Assembly: GCA_900770445.1 (NCBI GenBank)
Contig: CAAGKO010000006.1
Location: forward strand, 1 to 55,562
DNA: 55,562 bases
Source: an uncultured Oribacterium sp.
Lineage (GTDB): Bacteria > Bacillota > Clostridia > Lachnospirales > Lachnospiraceae
Direction of reading: 5' to 3'
The notes under the pieces are model-generated. The model had not been told where the DNA came from. It ran no database searches and worked only from the letters and a program-made list of their open reading frames with translations. The translations under genes were made by a program, and so were the position numbers. This document shows, one piece after another, positions 52,529-55,562 of the stretch (its first letter is position 1; every line of letters starts with the position of its first letter).

Positions 52529-53683
52529 ATGAATAGAATAGTCAAAATCGGAATGGATGTCCATAGTACGAACTACACTTTATGTGCAATGGAACCTGTG
52601 CTTGACGGCGAAGACAGAATCTTTGCCAACATCAAGGTAACACCTGATTACAAAAATGTAATTCAGTTTATCAGCAAGCTGAAAAACAAACTGGGCGCTT
52701 CTGACATCTATTCTATTGAGTGTGGTTATGAGGCCGGTTGTCTCGGTTACTCACTGTATCATCAGCTAACGGATGCCGGTGTCAAATGCACTATTCTTGC
52801 CCCGACAACAATGCTGACACCGCAGGGCAAACGGATCAAGACAGACAAGCGGGATGCGCTCATGATTGCGCAGTGTCTTTCATATGGTGGTTATCATGCG
52901 GTACATGTACCTGATGAACAAGACGATGCACTCAAAGAGTATCTCCGAATGAGGGCTGATCATCAACTGGTGCTTAAAAAAATCAAGCAGCAGATTAACG
53001 CATTCTGCCTTCGTCATGGGCATTTCTATGATGGTAATAAATGGACCATCAAGCACAGGGAATGGTTGAAAACGCTCAAGCTTTCTGATCTGTACCGTGA
53101 AACACTGGATGAATACATGGCAACGTATGAGGAACAGGAATCAAAAATCGAAAGACTCGACCGCAGAATCGAAGAACTTGCATCTGATTCTGCCTACAAA
53201 GAGCGGGTCAAAAAGCTTGGCTGTTTTCTTGGAATCAAGACGCACACGGCACTGTCTTTGATTGTTGAAACCGGAGATTTTAAACGATTCGCGAAAGGGA
53301 ATACCTATGCGGCTTTTCTCGGCTTAGCGCCTGGCGAATCCTCCAGTGGAGATAATGTCAATCGAACTGGCATCTCTAAAGCCGGGAACAGCCATCTGCG
53401 GACTCTTCTGATCGAAGGTGCTCGCGGAATCTGTAAGGGAAAGATCGGTCATAAATCCAAAGACCTTCGCTTACGGCAAGCTGGCAATTCGGCTGAAGTC
53501 ATAGCCTATGCCGACAAAGCGAATGTGCGGCTCCGAAGCCGCTACTATAGATTTATGCGCCATGAGAAGAAAAAGAATGTGGCGGTAGCTGCCATTGCAA
53601 GGGAACTGGCCTGCTTTATCTGGGGAATGATGACGGATAACATCAGCATCATGCCAGAAAGAGGCAAGCAGAACGTAGCATGA
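52529..53683 (+). CDS. IS110-family transposase
   Basis: A 384-residue DEDD/serine transposase. The RuvC-like N-terminal domain has Asp10 (IGMDVH), Glu64 (SIECGYEAG), Asp106 and Asp109 (TDKRDA); a coiled-coil spans about 180-220; the C-terminal Tnp20 domain has LGLAPGESSSGDN with the catalytic serine among Ser270-Ser272, then RTGISKAGNSHLR. All key residues are present and the frame is intact, so it may be active. ATG at 52529-52531 has AAAAGGAGG seven bases upstream. Proteins of this family are guided by a bridge RNA encoded in the element. Confidence 0.95.
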   Translation: MNRIVKIGMDVHSTNYTLCAMEPVLDGEDRIFANIKVTPDYKNVIQFISKLKNKLGASDIYSIECGYEAGCLGYSLYHQLTDAGVKCTILAPTTMLTPQGKRIKTDKRDALMIAQCLSYGGYHAVHVPDEQDDALKEYLRMRADHQLVLKKIKQQINAFCLRHGHFYDGNKWTIKHREWLKTLKLSDLYRETLDEYMATYEEQESKIERLDRRIEELASDSAYKERVKKLGCFLGIKTHTALSLIVETGDFKRFAKGNTYAAFLGLAPGESSSGDNVNRTGISKAGNSHLRTLLIEGARGICKGKIGHKSKDLRLRQAGNSAEVIAYADKANVRLRSRYYRFMRHEKKKNVAVAAIARELACFIWGMMTDNISIMPERGKQNVA

Positions 53684-53780
53684 ATAACAGCATGAACATA
53701 CGTCTGTCAAGGATGCTTCGCACCGCTTACGCGGCAGGCCCTTGACAGCCATCTGCCCATGCTGTTTGTAAACAATCAAG

Positions 53781-53806
53781 CAGGAATCGCCAGAATGCGA
53801 TTCCTG
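53781..53806. repeat. Hairpin in the IS right-end region
   Basis: Perfect 10-bp stem CAGGAATCGC / GCGATTCCTG with a six-base loop, 20 nt before the predicted bridge RNA. It could end transposase transcription, although no T run follows. Confidence 0.6.
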
Positions 53807-53826
53807 CCCAAACAATTCAAAATCAA

Positions 53827-54035
53827 TTCTGACAGTACCTGGAAAGAGCTGTGATCACTGTAAGGTTCGAACCATCTGCGATAAGCCTATGTTGGCACCA
53901 GCAACGGTGATCCACGCTCTTAGATCGCAGGGTTCACGGCGGAACCATTAGCCTGTAGGTAACCAATCCACGTATAACAGAGTGGCCACATGCCGGGAAC
54001 TGTTAAATCAGAGCTCTTTCCAGATACTGTCAGAA
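53827..54035 (+). ncRNA. Candidate bridge RNA of the IS110-family element
   Basis: About 209 nt. The ends form a 24-bp helix: 53827-53850 pairs with 54012-54035 with a single C-A mismatch. Inside, GATCACTGT (53853-53861) pairs with ACGGTGATC (53904-53912), and smaller hairpins GGTTCGAACC, GGTTC/GAACC and CCAC/GTGG follow; CTGCGAT and ATCGCAG can form a further helix. IS1111-type elements encode the guide RNA downstream of the transposase, matching this place. Which loops contact target and donor DNA was not worked out, and strand is assumed to be that of the transposase. Confidence 0.7.
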
Positions 54036-54243
54036 TAGCATTGCAAATGTGACTGGCGGAGGATACTAATATTTCCGGAGTGACTCCGAAACTTTTAATT
54101 CCCCCTTGACAACGGTCACTTCATAACGGCTTTTTCACAGTTTGCTCTTCTGGCGATCATGTGACATTAAGTCACGTTACTCTCGTCCGGTGTCATCCGA
54201 GTAAAATCCTGTTTTTTGACGCAAAACCGCTGTTTTCAGCATC

Positions 54244-54590
54244 TGTGACTTTATCTCCGCCCAAACTTTTCTTCGTAAATCGCCACTTATTCCCTCCGCG
54301 AAGCCAGATACTTAATGTCACACCGTCAAATATTTCCCTGTCTGTGAAATAATCTAATGGCACAGCTCCTCGAAATTCATGATTTGTAAAAGTCACTTAA
54401 TGTCACGAAGTCCCGAATCGCACTGTTTGTGACAAACTTCAAAAAATCTAATGGCATTCCCCTTCGAAATCCTCGCTTTGCGAAAACTACCTAATGTCAC
54501 GATTCCCAGGAGCCACCCGTCTGTGACAAACTTCAGAAAATCTAATGGCATGTCTCCTGAAAATCCCCTCTCTGCGAAAATGTCCAGATG
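54244..54590. repeat. Tandem array with 94-bp period
   Basis: Three clear units carry TCTAATGGCA at 54353, 54447 and 54541, exactly 94 bp apart. Each unit also has CyTAATGTCAC and TGTGACA, which are inverted with respect to each other (TGTCAC...GTGACA) and could form a hairpin. One unit lacks 9 bp. A degenerate fourth copy begins near 54244, and GTGACATTAAGTCAC at 54161-54175 looks like a further remnant. The 54053-54619 interval has no convincing gene; short frames start inside the repeats (from 54551 and 54457) but show no coding bias. Confidence 0.75.
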
Positions 54591-54619
54591 CTCCCAGCTC
54601 CAAGTTCAACACTCCTTCT

Positions 54620-55420
54620 CTACGCAAAAAAATACTCAATCAGGTAATCAACGAATTTTAGATCCAGTGGTTCTTCATTTGTCTCACTCGTGATGATCAG
54701 GTTCTTCATCGGATAATACCCGGCCTTCGCATACTCATCCAGCTTGTTCGACGCATGCGCAGCATAATCTTCTGTATCCATACGTCCCAGATGCTCCCAA
54801 TAGTAGATTCGATTCGTGCGTGGATCCATGATCGTAAAATCCGGATACACCGTCGTGTGATTCAGCTGCAGCTCGCACTCATACCGCACGGCCAGCCCGC
54901 GGGCCTTCAGTCTCGCCGCGATATACGCTTCCGATTTCGACCGCACATCGACCCCCAGCACACTCGTCACCGGTGTCCTGTTCGGGTACGAATTGGTCCG
55001 AAAGTCCGCCGCCTCCCACTTCTTATACTCCTGTGCCAGCGGCGGAATATAATCTGCCATTGCACATATTTCCGGAACATTCGAAATCCGCCGTTCCATC
55101 GCCGGAAGCTTCTCCGCGCACCCGTCCAGATACGCCTGTATCCGCTTGTACTCCATCTTTTTCTCCTGCAGATCTTCCATTCCCAGCGTCTTCTTCGCGA
55201 GCTGCTCCATCTTCACCTTCTCCGCCTTTGAAATATACTTACGCACACGCTTATGCGTCTTCGGATCCTGATACGCCTGATAACAGCGACGATACCCATC
55301 GATCACATAAACCACCAGCCTTCCTTCTGGATAATGCTTCAGCCTCCGCTCCAGCTCTTTAATATCCTTTCCCAAACGCTCCAGTTCTCGCCTCGCATGC
55401 TCCTCCAGTGAAATCACCAT
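54620..55420 (-). CDS. PD-(D/E)XK-like orphan nuclease family protein, 266 aa
   Basis: A 266-residue protein. The N-terminal half is helical and charged, with a coiled-coil (HARRELERLGKDIKELERRL) and basic segments. The C-terminal half looks like a restriction-endonuclease core: SKSEAYIAARL, then VYPDFTIMD with the expected metal-binding Asp, then YWEHLGRMD, where an EH replaces the usual ExK, and a final Tyr/Lys-rich KNLIITSET. I know this pattern only as an unnamed family in Lachnospiraceae and relatives; cleavage activity is not certain. ATG at 55418-55420 follows AAAGGAG by seven bases. It is flanked on both sides by tandem repeats. Confidence 0.75.
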   Translation of the reverse strand: MVISLEEHARRELERLGKDIKELERRLKHYPEGRLVVYVIDGYRRCYQAYQDPKTHKRVRKYISKAEKVKMEQLAKKTLGMEDLQEKKMEYKRIQAYLDGCAEKLPAMERRISNVPEICAMADYIPPLAQEYKKWEAADFRTNSYPNRTPVTSVLGVDVRSKSEAYIAARLKARGLAVRYECELQLNHTTVYPDFTIMDPRTNRIYYWEHLGRMDTEDYAAHASNKLDEYAKAGYYPMKNLIITSETNEEPLDLKFVDYLIEYFFA

Positions 55421-55470
55421 TACATTTCTCCTTTCATAGTTTCCGCTCATGCTACACCATTAATTATTGA

Positions 55471-55562
55471 ATCCTCTTTAAACATTTCAGTTCCTGCCAC
55501 ATCAATGATTATTCAAGTTCTATTTGAACATTTCAGTTCCTGCCACATCAATGATTATTCAA
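55471..55562. repeat. Tandem repeat with 46-bp period at the right edge
   Basis: A 36-nt sequence beginning AACATTTCAGTTCCTGCCAC occurs without change at 55481-55516 and 55527-55562, separated by GTTCTATTTG; the period is 46 bp. A degenerate copy of the end of a unit (about ATTATTGAA) precedes the first. TTCAA...TTGAA is inverted within each unit. It lies directly upstream of the orphan nuclease gene and continues past the window edge. Confidence 0.8.

Larger units (their letters stand above)
52440..54052 (+). mobile_element. IS110-family (IS1111-type) insertion sequence
   Basis: The limits are set by inverted TCACATTTG (52440-52448) and CAAATGTGA (54044-54052). About 89 nt precede the transposase gene and about 369 nt follow it, the right-heavy layout of the IS1111 subgroup, and a large structured RNA is predicted in the right part. 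No target duplication is visible, as expected for IS110. A second pair, ATGAAGTGACC (52429-52439) and GGTCACTTCAT (54114-54124), is inverted and perfect over 11 bp, so the true ends may be slightly further out. Confidence 0.75.

Noticed and set aside
53684..53826. A second small gene in the IS right-end region
   Set aside because: The only frames there are short, lack start signals and overlap a perfect hairpin.
54377..54551. Tandem micro-proteins beginning MPLDFLKFVT encoded on the minus strand in the 94-bp repeats
   Set aside because: Substitutions between units are not concentrated at third positions, the third unit breaks the pattern, and the frames end at different places.
55471..55562. 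Start of a CRISPR array beside the nuclease gene
   Set aside because: The 36-nt repeats are only 10 nt apart and the visible interval cannot be a spacer; the window ends before this can be tested.

Overview
The window looks like chromosomal DNA of a fairly GC-rich member of the Lachnospiraceae (Clostridia). This rests on family types, not on a search: a Firmicutes class II GalT, an sce7726-type nuclease, a DUF3791 protein, Ala/Thr-rich lipoprotein linkers, strong AGGAGG ribosome binding sites and several TTG starts. Nearly everything is read from the minus strand.

Layout. 0.1-15.6 kb is housekeeping: polA, a zf-HC2 membrane protein, tRNA-Leu(CAA), upp, a left-handed beta-helix protein, topB, galM, asd and a topoisomerase IV pair (parE-parC). 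15.8-17.7 kb holds hflK-hflC. 17.9-41.1 kb is a large sugar island. It contains a four-gene oxidative sugar pathway (sugar dehydrogenase, SMP-30 lactonase, IlvD-type sugar-acid dehydratase, RraA-type aldolase candidate), an AraFGH-like ABC transporter, a galK-galE-galT-araC operon, a 1127-residue DUF5107/TPR protein, a second AraC regulator, a second AraFGH-like transporter and a second aldose epimerase. The genes fit uptake of L-arabinose and/or D-galactose, mutarotation, and either Leloir phosphorylation or a non-phosphorylative oxidative route. 41.2-48.1 kb has a ThrE exporter, an unknown protein, an AEC transporter, an sce7726 nuclease and a membrane-anchored SGNH-like protein lacking its catalytic residues. 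48.3-52.4 kb is a tightly overlapping operon: Fe-S nuclease-like protein, XpaC-like, TelA, EndA-like nuclease. Its first gene is cut by an IS110-family (IS1111-type) element at 52.4-54.05 kb. The last 1.5 kb holds an orphan PD-(D/E)XK-like gene between two tandem repeat arrays.

The most unusual content is non-coding. (1) A family of 39-nt hairpins with compensatory stem changes forms two intergenic arrays (9.0-9.4 and 43.4-43.55 kb) with the same 66/55-nt unit spacing. (2) A candidate bridge RNA about 209 nt long, closed by a 24-bp helix, lies downstream of the IS110 transposase. (3) A 94-bp-period array and a 46-bp-period array flank the orphan nuclease gene. (4) A group of intergenic stem-loops shares a loop-region sequence on unrelated stems. 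All relations were found by eye; no database or folding program was used.
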